Shown: one piece after another, positions 44,249-53,113 of the stretch | Numbering within the stretch: the first letter of the stretch is position 1 | Layout: each line of letters starts with the position of its first letter | Origin: Candidatus Poribacteria bacterium | GTDB taxonomy: Bacteria > Poribacteria > WGA-4E > PCPOR2b | Length of the DNA stretch: 64,000 nt | Assembly: GCA_022822005.1 (NCBI GenBank) | Contig: JAJECO010000012.1 | Coordinates: 1 to 64,000 of the forward strand | Reading direction: 5' to 3' | The notes under the pieces: generated by a model | Seen by the model: the letters and a program-made list of their open reading frames with translations, nothing else | Database searches by the model: none | What the model was told of the DNA's origin: nothing | Program-made: the position numbers and the translations under genes

Positions 44249-45052
44249 TCATTCAGCGAAGAAAGTAAGTAATTTGCCAAGTCTTGTTGGGAGGTCTTGA
44301 CGCTGAACATAGGAATCTATGTTTACGTCGGACTGTGCATGACCAGATGATGAAGACTCGGTTTGGGAGGTTTCTCCACTTGGCGACCGGGACTGTTTGT
44401 CAGGTGCCGTGCTGGAAGGTCGGTTCAGTTCTGCAAGTACGAGGTCTCCCAATGGGAACTGCGTTAAGAATCCCGTCCGTCGGTCTTGATCAGTGAGTAT
44501 TGTAATCTGGGGCAGCCGGGCTTGAGACAACTTATCCATTTCAATAGTTAGGTATGTCATTTCACCAGTCAGCAGTTCAGGCTGCTCCGGCGGATCGGAT
44601 CCCCGCTTGGCAAGTGCATCACTTGGATAGACCGTGATAAGTGGTAGTTTTTTCTGTAGTGCGGTGCGAATTGTGATTAGCAATGTTATGAAATGGACGT
44701 GTTGTGGAACAGCGTAGGGGGCAACAACAGCAAGAACGGCTGGGTAATTTGAGATGATGCCTTCGCCTGCGGCAATTAGCCATTGGGATTCATCTGGGGG
44801 TTTGTTTTGATTAACGAGATCCGTCATGCCAATAGTATCTAATGATTGCTTGTCGATCGAAGCCGGGTGGAGATTAGATATTGCCTCCGAATCGAATAAA
44901 TGGCGAAGCCGACTATCAGCAGGCATCGGAGAATAGTAATCACAATTTGGACAGGTATGGAGGTTGCGTTCGAGTGCCTGCTTGAATACAAGTTCTCCAC
45001 AGTTTGTGCACTTATTCCACAGCTCCCTATTCCTATCTTTGTACAGTGCCAC
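44249..45052 (-). CDS. Divergent AccD-like protein with intact zinc ribbon
   Basis: A 267-residue relative of the acetyl-CoA carboxylase beta subunit. The N-terminal zinc ribbon is complete, C15-x2-C18-x15-C34-x2-C37, with the AccD spacing (KCTNCGELVFKQALERNLHTCPNCDYY). The crotonase-fold domain can be followed (GEGIISNYPAVLAVVAP, ITVYPSDALAKRG, LPQITILTDQDRRTGFLTQFPLGDLVLAE). However, the acyl-CoA/biotin-pocket signatures GSMGSVVGE and SGGARMQEG are gone, and a serine-rich C-terminus replaces the usual end. It is probably no longer a carboxyltransferase and may have become a regulatory or binding protein. It follows the STAS/RsbW genes and has no accA partner nearby. Confidence 0.7.
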   Translation of the reverse strand: MALYKDRNRELWNKCTNCGELVFKQALERNLHTCPNCDYYSPMPADSRLRHLFDSEAISNLHPASIDKQSLDTIGMTDLVNQNKPPDESQWLIAAGEGIISNYPAVLAVVAPYAVPQHVHFITLLITIRTALQKKLPLITVYPSDALAKRGSDPPEQPELLTGEMTYLTIEMDKLSQARLPQITILTDQDRRTGFLTQFPLGDLVLAELNRPSSTAPDKQSRSPSGETSQTESSSSGHAQSDVNIDSYVQRQDLPTRLGKLLTFFAE

Positions 45053-45197
45053 AGTGCTTACGTTCCCTCACGGCTAGTCGGGATAGGCGATGAACCCCCA
45101 GCTATCAGTTCGCTGGGTGATTCACCGACCCACGACATTAAAGATATGCTGCGATTTGATCAATCCGCGGCGAATAGTATTATCCCGTAAAAGGATG

Positions 45198-45554
45198 TTA
45201 ATTATTGGATCTGTGGAAACTGGCGATCGCTTCGTCTTCGTCCTCATATCGGTCGAAGATGGTGACTAGCTTTGCCATGACAATCAAGCTTCTGATGTTT
45301 CCACCGGGATGCAGTAAGGCGATACGTCCGCCCTTCTTTTGAACGGCTGTATAGGTAGCAACAATGATACCAAGACCAGAACTATCTACCATACGTACAT
45401 CCGCGAGGTTCAGCAAAATTTTAGCTTCCCCTTCTTCAGCCTCAGCAACTTGCTCATCAATGATATTCTTGAGGGCTAAACTATCGGACCCTATAATTCT
45501 TCCCTCAATATCCAGAATTGTAACACCTTCTTTTTTGCGAATATCTACAGTCAT
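45198..45554 (-). CDS. STAS-domain anti-sigma-factor antagonist
   Basis: A 118-residue single STAS domain of the SpoIIAA/RsbV type. The phosphorylatable serine is in MVDSSGLGIIV. When unphosphorylated such proteins bind the anti-sigma kinase and free its partner; phosphorylation by the kinase and dephosphorylation by a PP2C phosphatase set the balance. The kinase and phosphatase genes lie directly upstream. AAGGAGG precedes the ATG. Confidence 0.92.
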   Translation of the reverse strand: MTVDIRKKEGVTILDIEGRIIGSDSLALKNIIDEQVAEAEEGEAKILLNLADVRMVDSSGLGIIVATYTAVQKKGGRIALLHPGGNIRSLIVMAKLVTIFDRYEDEDEAIASFHRSNN

Positions 45555-45626
45555 TTGATGGCCTCCTTGAATTTTAAGGTGAAGTCAGCCCATAGGGCTG
45601 CTCTGTTTTTCTAATTCTAACCCAAG

Positions 45627-46070
45627 TTACACTGATTCGCATTTCTGCTCAATTAACGATTTATGCTTAACCATTTTAACGATTGTACCTGATTGTTCGA
45701 AAGTGACAGAGTCCATACATGACTCCATCAGAAAAATACCTCTGCCGCTACTTTTTAAGAGGTTTTCTGGGTTCAACGGATCCGGAACCTCCTCCCGCTT
45801 GAAACCGTTCCCTTCATCTTGGACAATGATCGTGAGTTTGTCAGGGTGGATGATGAATTTAAAGTGAGCGCTTTTGTTCAAATCTTCTTGGTTTCCATGC
45901 TTGATTGCATTTGTACCGGCTTCGATAACTGCTAAGATAACTTGCTCAGTCGTTTCTTCATCGAAATCCATTTCGTTGAGGATATCGACGATGAGTGTAT
46001 CTAACAGGTAAACGTGCTGTATTGCGCTTGGAAGTTCAAGGTGAATGACTTGCTCGATTGCCGCTCCCAC
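45627..46070 (-). CDS. RsbW-type serine kinase/anti-sigma factor
   Basis: A 147-residue GHKL ATPase of the anti-sigma class. N-box EAGTNAIKHGN, G1 DEGNGF and G2 GRGIFLM form the ATP site. It would phosphorylate the STAS protein and sequester a sigma factor or other partner. Its start is four bases after the stop of the RsbU-type gene, indicating an operon. No sigma-factor gene is in the window, so the target may be elsewhere. Confidence 0.92.
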   Translation of the reverse strand: MGAAIEQVIHLELPSAIQHVYLLDTLIVDILNEMDFDEETTEQVILAVIEAGTNAIKHGNQEDLNKSAHFKFIIHPDKLTIIVQDEGNGFKREEVPDPLNPENLLKSSGRGIFLMESCMDSVTFEQSGTIVKMVKHKSLIEQKCESV

Positions 46071-46074
46071 GCCG

Positions 46075-47256
46075 TTATTCCTTTCCGTTTGTCGCTTTTA
46101 TGACGACAATGGTGACATCGTCGTCCCGATGATCGGTTCCGCTAAAGTCAAAGAGTGCTGTCTCAATGGTTTGGCAAAACGTTTCAGCGGGTTGGTCGCT
46201 GTTTGATTGAAGGAGCGCAGCAAGTCGTTCTTCACCGTAAAAGGTTTCATCCACCTGCCGCTCAGTCTCGGTGACCCCATCCGTATAGAGGAGAATTTCA
46301 TCACCCGGGGCAAGAGGAATCGTTTCTAATTCAAATGCTGCGTGTTCGAAGATTCCCAACAGCATGCCTCCTTCCTTTAGTTCGTCTACCTCTGTCCCTC
46401 CATTTTTTAGATGCAGCGGGTAGCAGTGGCCTGCGCTTGAATAGGTAAAAGTGTTCGCTGCGGAATCCAAGATTGCATAGACCATTGTTGCGAACAGATC
46501 CGGATCAGTGTCGATTGCCAGGAGATCATTGATCCGCTTAAGCACAGCGGCGGGCGAAGTTTCTTCACGACAGATAAGCCGAAGGGTTGTCCGAATCATT
46601 ACCATCAGCAGGGCGGCCGGGATTCCTTTTCCGCGCACATCGGCGATTGCTATGCCTAAACGATTATTGTCTAACGGAATGAAGTCGTAGAAATCACCGG
46701 ATACTGTCATTGAACTTCGTAGAAAGCCAGCAATATCGAATCCGGGCAGATTGGGAGCTTTTTTGGGTATCAAATTCTGCTGTATCATCGCCGCAGCTTC
46801 GAGGTGCGAGGCGAGTTGTTCGACGCCTTCCTCAGTGAACCAATCTCCCATTGTACTAATGAGTGGGTTGATATATTTGGTTGGGAGGGTCCGTCCGAGT
46901 ACGGCTTCAATCCGTGCTGTCAGTTCATCGAGATCGAAGGGTTTTGTGACGTAGTCATCTGCCCCCGCGTGCAATCCCTGAACCCTCTCGTGCGTCTGCG
47001 CTCGCGCTGTGAGCATGATGACAGGGATAGCGCGGGTTTGCTCGTCCGCTTTCAATTTACCTATTACCTCAAACCCATCCATCACCGGCATCATCAGGTC
47101 GAGGAGGATGAGATCCGGTGAATGGGCTCTGGCTTTTTCTAATCCACTCATTCCATCGTTTGCTGTGATAACATCGAATCCTTCAGCGTCGAGACTCATC
47201 TGAATTAATTCAAGAATATCTATATCATCGTCCACGGCGAGGATTGTCTCAGACAT
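46075..47256 (-). CDS. Response-regulator PP2C phosphatase (RsbU/SpoIIE type)
   Basis: A 393-residue two-domain protein: CheY-like receiver (1-120; acid pocket D9-D11, phosphorylation site D53 in LLLDLMMP, lysine in TKPF) followed by a linker and a SpoIIE/RsbU phosphatase domain (about 165-390; SGDFYDF, ADVRGKG, TDGVTE, RDDDVTIVV metal-binding aspartates). Phosphorylation of the receiver by a histidine kinase should turn on dephosphorylation of the STAS protein. The kinase gene lies directly upstream with a 14-base gap, so this is a self-contained input path. Confidence 0.94.
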   Translation of the reverse strand: MSETILAVDDDIDILELIQMSLDAEGFDVITANDGMSGLEKARAHSPDLILLDLMMPVMDGFEVIGKLKADEQTRAIPVIMLTARAQTHERVQGLHAGADDYVTKPFDLDELTARIEAVLGRTLPTKYINPLISTMGDWFTEEGVEQLASHLEAAAMIQQNLIPKKAPNLPGFDIAGFLRSSMTVSGDFYDFIPLDNNRLGIAIADVRGKGIPAALLMVMIRTTLRLICREETSPAAVLKRINDLLAIDTDPDLFATMVYAILDSAANTFTYSSAGHCYPLHLKNGGTEVDELKEGGMLLGIFEHAAFELETIPLAPGDEILLYTDGVTETERQVDETFYGEERLAALLQSNSDQPAETFCQTIETALFDFSGTDHRDDDVTIVVIKATNGKE

Positions 47257-47270
47257 TATTGAGTACTCCC

Positions 47271-49571
47271 TTATGCTTCACGTTTTGTATTATCATCTTC
47301 TCTAACGAGTGGTAACACAAACTGAAAATTGCTCCCTTTACCTTGATTCCCGTCGTCTATCCACAATTTCCCGCCGTGCGCTTCAACGATACTTTTGCTA
47401 ATTGATAACCCCAAGCCGGATCCGCCTTGCTGGCGTGTGCTAATGTCGCTGAGTTGGTAAAACTTGTCGAATATTTTTTGACGTTCTTCTGGGGGAATAC
47501 CGGGTCCCGTATCAATAACTTCAACGTGCAAAAGGTTCCCATCGGCTTCAACTTTGACGCTAACTTCGCCGTTATTCGGTGTAAACTTGATAGCGTTGCC
47601 AATCAGGTTTGTAAATACTTGTCCCATGCGCGCCTCATCTCCGAAAATCTGTGGCACCGACTCAGGAACGGTCAGGTCCAACTGAATCGATTTCTCATCG
47701 GCTTGGGGACGAATCTCGTCAATCCGCTGCGCTACAATGTCCAAAATTGAAATTGGTGCCTGTTCCATCTGTATCCGACCGGACTCAATTCGAGAGATAT
47801 CGAGCAGATCGTTGATGAGCGCGGCGAGTCGTTTCGATTGTCGATGGACGCGAACAAGGCTATTTCGTTGTTTGTCGTTGATCTCCCCTGCCTTGCCATC
47901 CAGAATGAAGGAGACGAATCCGATGATTGATGTTAGTGGCGTGCGCAACTCGTGAGAGACAAGAGAGATGAAATCGGATTTCATCTGATCTATCTCTTTC
48001 TCACGGGTGATATCATCAAAAAGGTAGACCGTCCCAAGCGTCTGCCCATTTTCGTCCAGGAATGGACTGGCGATAGTACGGAGAACCAGTTTCTCGTCGT
48101 GGTGAATCAAGGTAATTTCGGAGACAAAATTCGCGTCCTCGTTCTTTGAAGGCGTTTGCTCTATTTGAATCAATTCATCGTTGCGAATCAGTTCGGTAAT
48201 GTCCTTATTAATGCTATCTTGACTGAGATCGAGCAGGCGTTCGGCGGCTGGATTGATGTAGAGGATTCGGTTATTTGGATCTACAAGAATTAAGCCTTCA
48301 GCAATACTATTAACAATAGCGGTCATCTTCTTTTCTTCTTCAGTCAGCTTTCCGACCGCACTTTTGAGATTCCACCGCATGGAGTTAAATTCTTCTGCTA
48401 ATATGCCGACCTCATCACTGCTGGTGACCGGAATTTCCTGATCAAACTCTCCACGACCGATTGCGCGCGCTGCTCCGGTGACCTGCCGAATCGGCGTTAC
48501 AATGCGCTGGGAAACAACGAGGGTAATTGCGACAACGACCAAACAGGAGATCAGCGTGAACCACAAGATAATTTTTGTGGATTTTGTCACTTCGCGGAAT
48601 GCCAGCGAAGTAGGTACCGAGACTAACACCCTCCAATTGGCGAAATTCTGGTCATTAAATTGGAAGTTCATCCTCCTTTGGTCGGTCGGGGTCTGCTGAT
48701 CAAGCTCTTCTTGATTGTACCACTCTGTCGTGCGCGCCCATCCGTAAATTCTTTCTACCCCTCGTGCATCGGTTTCCCCGTTCATGTCGGCGCCATAATA
48801 TTTATCACTACGCGCATTAATTGCGTCCCCCGCAGCACTGGTCATTTCAATAATCTCCGAGAACTGGTGTCCGCTATCCGGAGAGGCGCAGATAATCCGT
48901 CCGTGCTGATTAAAGAGACAGACTTCTTGCCCCTCTCTTTTCGAACTGACTACATCTGAGAATTTTGGGAGTAGAGCGACGAATCTTAATACACCAACTA
49001 CTTTCGATTCGGGCGGAGATCCCAGAATCGGTGTAACTACTGGCAAAGAGTATTGCTGCGTTTCAGTGTCATATTCGACGTCCCCGATCCATCTATAACC
49101 AAGACCGTTATTATAAGCCGTGCGCCACCAAGGTTCATCTATCTTCTCGAAGAGTAGTTTTTCATTGGTCGTATAGATGACCTGCTGATGTTTGTTGGTA
49201 ATTATAATTTCGCGATGTTCACCGACACGTCTTACAAGCTGCGCAATACCATTACTATTCAACAAGGCTTCGTTTGCACTCTTGAGAGTTGATAATCCGT
49301 TATCATCGTTGGTGGACGCAATTCTTCTGCCTATACTTCGTAGGCGAGTCGGAGGAAGCCGATCATCAATCACATTGCGAATCATATAGTTCGCATAATC
49401 TACTCTTTCTGCAGCCTCTGAGACGAGATTTCTTCTGACTTCATCTTTCAGCGCACGCTTCCCTGCCCAATGTGCAAAGAGGGCAACGATAAGCAAGGGG
49501 ATAAGCGACACCAGTAGGAAGAGCAGAACGAGTTGCCAGCGCAATCCCATTCCAAGACGCAGACGTTTCAT
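47271..49571 (-). CDS. Membrane sensor histidine kinase with HAMP and PAS domains
   Basis: A 766-residue kinase. N-terminal membrane segment (about 12-32), a large extracytoplasmic sensor of about 290 residues of Cache-like style, second membrane segment (IILWFTLISCLVVVAITLVVS), HAMP, PAS (AIVNSIAEGLILVDPNNRILYINPAA), HisKA with phosphoacceptor His in FISLVSHELRTPLTSI, and HATPase (N, GTGIG-type boxes: DTGPGIPPEE, GSGLGLSI). It senses an external cue and phosphorylates the receiver of the phosphatase next door. The ligand is unknown. Confidence 0.94.
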   Translation of the reverse strand: MKRLRLGMGLRWQLVLLFLLVSLIPLLIVALFAHWAGKRALKDEVRRNLVSEAAERVDYANYMIRNVIDDRLPPTRLRSIGRRIASTNDDNGLSTLKSANEALLNSNGIAQLVRRVGEHREIIITNKHQQVIYTTNEKLLFEKIDEPWWRTAYNNGLGYRWIGDVEYDTETQQYSLPVVTPILGSPPESKVVGVLRFVALLPKFSDVVSSKREGQEVCLFNQHGRIICASPDSGHQFSEIIEMTSAAGDAINARSDKYYGADMNGETDARGVERIYGWARTTEWYNQEELDQQTPTDQRRMNFQFNDQNFANWRVLVSVPTSLAFREVTKSTKIILWFTLISCLVVVAITLVVSQRIVTPIRQVTGAARAIGRGEFDQEIPVTSSDEVGILAEEFNSMRWNLKSAVGKLTEEEKKMTAIVNSIAEGLILVDPNNRILYINPAAERLLDLSQDSINKDITELIRNDELIQIEQTPSKNEDANFVSEITLIHHDEKLVLRTIASPFLDENGQTLGTVYLFDDITREKEIDQMKSDFISLVSHELRTPLTSIIGFVSFILDGKAGEINDKQRNSLVRVHRQSKRLAALINDLLDISRIESGRIQMEQAPISILDIVAQRIDEIRPQADEKSIQLDLTVPESVPQIFGDEARMGQVFTNLIGNAIKFTPNNGEVSVKVEADGNLLHVEVIDTGPGIPPEERQKIFDKFYQLSDISTRQQGGSGLGLSISKSIVEAHGGKLWIDDGNQGKGSNFQFVLPLVREDDNTKREA

Positions 49572-49583
49572 GATAGATCTCTG

Positions 49584-49922
49584 CTATGAGCCAAATGCGC
49601 TCGTTGCCGATTCTTCGTCCGAATAGACCTCAAGAATCGTGTTGAGTCGTGTGACCTGTAAGACATCAAGGACCGTGTGTTGAGGATTAAGCAAGACCAA
49701 TTTCGCATTCATCTTCTTGAGGAATTGCAGGGTTGCGATAATTATTCCCAGCGCAGAGCTGTCTAACAGAGGAACCTTTGCCATGTCTAAGACCAGACCG
49801 CCTTTGCCCTGCTCAATCTGTTTATCCATCTCACGTTTGAGCGCATTGGCTGCGCCCCCTATGATTTTCCCGTCAATTCGAAGGACTGGAACGTTGTTGT
49901 GGCTGATTGATGTCTCAAACAT
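49584..49922 (-). CDS. Second STAS-domain anti-sigma-factor antagonist
   Basis: A 112-residue STAS domain with the phosphorylation loop LLDSSALGIII. It differs from the STAS protein encoded at 45.2 kb, so the module has two antagonists, perhaps serving two partners. Its ATG overlaps the end of rsmG by eight bases, which ties the signalling operon to the mnmG/rsmG run. Confidence 0.9.
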   Translation of the reverse strand: MFETSISHNNVPVLRIDGKIIGGAANALKREMDKQIEQGKGGLVLDMAKVPLLDSSALGIIIATLQFLKKMNAKLVLLNPQHTVLDVLQVTRLNTILEVYSDEESATSAFGS

Positions 49923-50616
49923 CTAAAACTCCTTGTTGTATAGTAACGTAAGTCCGATTCAGCTTAGGGATGTGGCTATTGATAATAGCACCACCCCTAG
50001 CGCCCAGTGATTGTAGTTTAGGGGTTGCTTGCTGAATTTCATGCTGTACATCAGGAGATTTGTAAGCAACCCACATTCCATCTGACTTCAATAGTGGCAG
50101 ACAGTAAACCGCCGAATCCTCTATAGAAGCGACATAACGGGTCAAGACCCAATCGTAAGCGGTTATGTGCTGATCGTTAGTAGCGCATTCTTCCGCCCGT
50201 TGGGAAACGATACGGGGGTTCTCCCACGCGTTGGGGGTATCTGATTGATGGCTCCGGTTCAGTTGGGAAACAAGGAACCGCAGGAAACTTACTTTCTTTA
50301 ATGAAGGTTCAACCAGGACTAACTTAATATCAGGGATATAGATCTTAATGGGCAGTCCCGGAAAACCTGCACCCGTCCCGATATCGATTACTGTATCTCC
50401 GGGTTTGATGTCAAAATATTGTAGCACACTTAGCGAATCAAGGAAATGCTTTACAATAATTTCTTGATCCGCCCGGATGGAAGTCAAGTTCAGCCGTGAA
50501 TTCCAGCGTTTGAGTTCGCTCCAGTAAATAACAAACTGATCAACTTGCACCGGATCCAGCGGAAAGCCGTGTTGAAGCAGTGTCTTGTGCAGCTCTTCTC
50601 GAAATTGATTGGACAT
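49915..50616 (-). CDS. rsmG: 16S rRNA (guanine-527 N7) methyltransferase
   Basis: A 233-residue SAM-dependent methyltransferase of the RsmG/GidB family. The SAM-binding motif is DIGTGAGFPGLPIKI, and the N-terminal helix-rich part reads FVIYWSELKRWNSRLNLTSI. The enzyme methylates G527 of 16S rRNA; loss gives streptomycin resistance in E. coli. It normally follows mnmG, and does here, but with a hicB-hicA pair inserted between. Its start shares a base with the hicA stop (taATG). Confidence 0.93.
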   Translation of the reverse strand: MSNQFREELHKTLLQHGFPLDPVQVDQFVIYWSELKRWNSRLNLTSIRADQEIIVKHFLDSLSVLQYFDIKPGDTVIDIGTGAGFPGLPIKIYIPDIKLVLVEPSLKKVSFLRFLVSQLNRSHQSDTPNAWENPRIVSQRAEECATNDQHITAYDWVLTRYVASIEDSAVYCLPLLKSDGMWVAYKSPDVQHEIQQATPKLQSLGARGGAIINSHIPKLNRTYVTIQQGVLDV

Positions 50617-50837
50617 TACATCTCAAACTCGTTGCGCGGTATGCCGGATTGCCGGATAATGGATTGTAGTGTACCAATACGCAATGCCCTGTGATTCGGC
50701 ACAGGGATAGTGATTGTAGTAGCCGCGAGCTTGCATTGCATAATTATATGGCTACCGCGCCTTCGTACTTCCTCGAAACCGTGATTAGCAAGGATATCGC
50801 AAACGGATTTGCCAGAGAGAAGGCGTAGTCTAGCCAA
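50616..50837 (-). CDS. hicA: HicA-type mRNA interferase toxin
   Basis: A 73-residue HicA/YcfA protein with a double-stranded-RNA-binding-like fold. The conserved catalytic-site histidine is H30 (RRRGSHIIMQ), followed by TITIPVPNHRALRIGTLQSIIRQSG, which matches the family C-terminus. HicA cleaves mRNA. It is encoded downstream of hicB with an eight-base overlap. Confidence 0.9.
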   Translation of the reverse strand: MARLRLLSGKSVCDILANHGFEEVRRRGSHIIMQCKLAATTITIPVPNHRALRIGTLQSIIRQSGIPRNEFEM

Positions 50838-51051
50838 CCGCTACCTCAAGTTGAGTTATGTATAACTCTGAATGAAGTCGCGTCTTTACCTCTTCCGGGG
50901 ATGCACATTCAAAAAATAGTTCCAAGGCTTCGCGCAGATTTTCGCGTGCTTGTTCGATAGTCTCACCTTGGCTTGCGATATCTAGTTCTGGACACAATGA
51001 CACGTATCCATTTTCTTCACGCTCAATGATCGCTGTTAATTGACGAGTCAT
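50830..51051 (-). CDS. hicB: HicB-type antitoxin
   Basis: A 73-residue HicB protein. The partial RNase H-like fold is visible (TAIIEREENGYVSLCPELDIASQGETIEQARENLREALELF). No extra DNA-binding domain is present, so regulation must rely on the complex or on another protein. AAGGAG lies before the ATG at 51051; a longer in-frame start at 51090 is less likely. The order hicB-hicA, antitoxin first, is seen in part of the family. Confidence 0.88.
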   Translation of the reverse strand: MTRQLTAIIEREENGYVSLCPELDIASQGETIEQARENLREALELFFECASPEEVKTRLHSELYITQLEVAVG

Positions 51052-51118
51052 CAAGAACTCCTTGCGGTTTATGGGACACAAAGTCAGCAAATTTGCGATG
51101 AAACAAATATCTTAGGCA

Positions 51119-53014
51119 TCACACCTGTGATTGCATTTGTCGTTTGTACTGTTCAACCCAGACCATGAGTATTGAAATGTCCGCAGGCGAAACGCCGGGG
51201 ATGCGGGAGGCTTGTCCAACGGAGATTGGACGGATCTTTGCGAGTTGTTCACACGCCTCTGTTTTTAGGCTACGCACGGAAGTGTAATCAAAATCAATGG
51301 GGATGCGGAAATGCTCCATCTTTTTGAACTGTCGAATTTGTGTGGTTTGGCGATCAATGTATCCCTCGTATTTGATCTGAATTTCGACCTGTTCCTCTAC
51401 AACTTCAGGCAACGGTTGGGAGTTTGATGCAAGCTGCTTGATTTGCCCATAGTGGATTTCTGGTCGTTTGAGCAATTCCGCCAATGAAGTTGGTTGACCG
51501 ATTTCACTGATCCCAGCCGATTTTAAGAGGGTTTGCGTGTCGAGCGATGGTTTCAGTCGTGTGTGTTCTAAGCGATTTATCTCTTCTTCTACCAATTTTC
51601 GCTTTATTTGGAAACGCTCGTAGGTCTCAGCCTCAATCAGATTGATTTGACGCCCCATCTCTGTCAATCGCAGGTCTGCGTTATCCTCACGCAGCTCTAA
51701 CCGATATTCTGCTCGCGAGGTGAACATCCGATACGGTTCACGGATATCCTTGGTAACGAGGTCATCGATGAGGACGCCGATATACGCTTGGGAACGATCA
51801 AGAATGAGCGGCTCCTCGGCGCGCACTTTCAAAGCAGCGTTGATCCCTGCCATCAATCCTTGTGCCGCAGCTTCCTCGTAACCGGTGGTGCCGTTGAGCT
51901 GACCCGCGAAGTAAAGGTGCTCTACTCGCTTAGTTTCGAGGGTTGGATAGAGCTGTGTCGCTGGGGCGAAATCGTACTCCACAGCGTAGGCGAAGCGCAT
52001 AATCTCGGCATTTTCCAAACCCTTGATGCTATGTACCATATCCACCTGAACATCCTCCGGCAGACTTGCGGAAATTCCGTTGAGGTAGATCTCGTCCGTA
52101 TCTCTGCCCTCTGGTTCGACGAAGACTTGATGCCGATCCTTGTCAGCAAAGCGGACAACTTTGTCCTCAATGGAGGGGCAGTATCGGGGACCAATGCCAG
52201 TAATTCTGCCGCTGTACATGGCAGACCGATGGAGGTTATCGCGAATAATCTGATGTGTTTTTTCGTTCGTATACGTCAGGTGGCACGGCAACTGCGGCTG
52301 TGTGATCTGTTCTGTTGAGAACGAAAATGGTCGTGGCTGCTGATCCCCGGGCTGAATCTCCATCACATCAAAATTCACGGTGTGTGCATTGACACGCGGC
52401 GGCGTACCAGTTTTCAGGCGTCCGATTTCGAATCCGAGGCTTAGAAAACTGTCCGATAGTTTTTCAGCTGATGATTCGCCCGCCCGCCCCGCGCTGTAGG
52501 AGACATCGCCGAGATGCACTAAGCCCTTGAGGAATGTACCTGTCGTCAAGATAACTGTCTTGGCGAGGTAGGCGGTTTGGGTGTGACCCAATATGCCGAT
52601 ACATTTACCGTTTTCAGTCAGCAGTTCATCAACCAATAGCTGCTTAATATCGAGATGCGGTTGCCGCTCGAGGACACGTTTCATCTCAGACTGATACGCG
52701 TATTTGTCCGCCTGTGCACGGCTTGAACGGACAGCCGGTCCTTTTTTCGTATTCAGTTGACGAAATTGGATGCCCGTCTTGTCGATGTTTTTCGCCATCT
52801 CGCCACCGAGTGCGTCGATCTCCTTGACGAGATGTCCTTTTGCAAGCCCACCGATTGCTGGGTTGCAGGACATCTTAGCGATAGTGTCGAGGTTGATTGT
52901 GACAATCAATGTTTCGCAGCCCATCCGCGCCGCGGCAAGTGCAGCTTCGCAACCGGCATGGCCTGCGCCAACAACCAGGACATCGTATTGTTTGTGATAG
53001 GTATTCACTGTCAA
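51119..53014 (-). CDS. mnmG: tRNA uridine-5-carboxymethylaminomethyl modification enzyme, FAD subunit
   Basis: A 631-residue MnmG/GidA. FAD-binding GAGHAGCEAALAAARMG near the N-terminus, then the conserved KTGTPPRVN and a YTSVRSLKTEACEQL segment in the C-terminal helical domain. It works with MnmE to modify U34 of certain tRNAs. No mnmE is in the window. The gene leads into the hicB-hicA-rsmG run downstream, and the 98-base gap before it separates it from the M28 peptidase gene. Confidence 0.96.
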   Translation of the reverse strand: MTVNTYHKQYDVLVVGAGHAGCEAALAAARMGCETLIVTINLDTIAKMSCNPAIGGLAKGHLVKEIDALGGEMAKNIDKTGIQFRQLNTKKGPAVRSSRAQADKYAYQSEMKRVLERQPHLDIKQLLVDELLTENGKCIGILGHTQTAYLAKTVILTTGTFLKGLVHLGDVSYSAGRAGESSAEKLSDSFLSLGFEIGRLKTGTPPRVNAHTVNFDVMEIQPGDQQPRPFSFSTEQITQPQLPCHLTYTNEKTHQIIRDNLHRSAMYSGRITGIGPRYCPSIEDKVVRFADKDRHQVFVEPEGRDTDEIYLNGISASLPEDVQVDMVHSIKGLENAEIMRFAYAVEYDFAPATQLYPTLETKRVEHLYFAGQLNGTTGYEEAAAQGLMAGINAALKVRAEEPLILDRSQAYIGVLIDDLVTKDIREPYRMFTSRAEYRLELREDNADLRLTEMGRQINLIEAETYERFQIKRKLVEEEINRLEHTRLKPSLDTQTLLKSAGISEIGQPTSLAELLKRPEIHYGQIKQLASNSQPLPEVVEEQVEIQIKYEGYIDRQTTQIRQFKKMEHFRIPIDFDYTSVRSLKTEACEQLAKIRPISVGQASRIPGVSPADISILMVWVEQYKRQMQSQV

Positions 53015-53113
53015 GTCACTCTATTTCGTTGGTTCTAATGCCTAAGATGATAAAGTTTTTTGTCGTTACATGAGTTGTTACGCCCTGACATGGGGAAGGC
53101 ATTTCAGGTTGCA

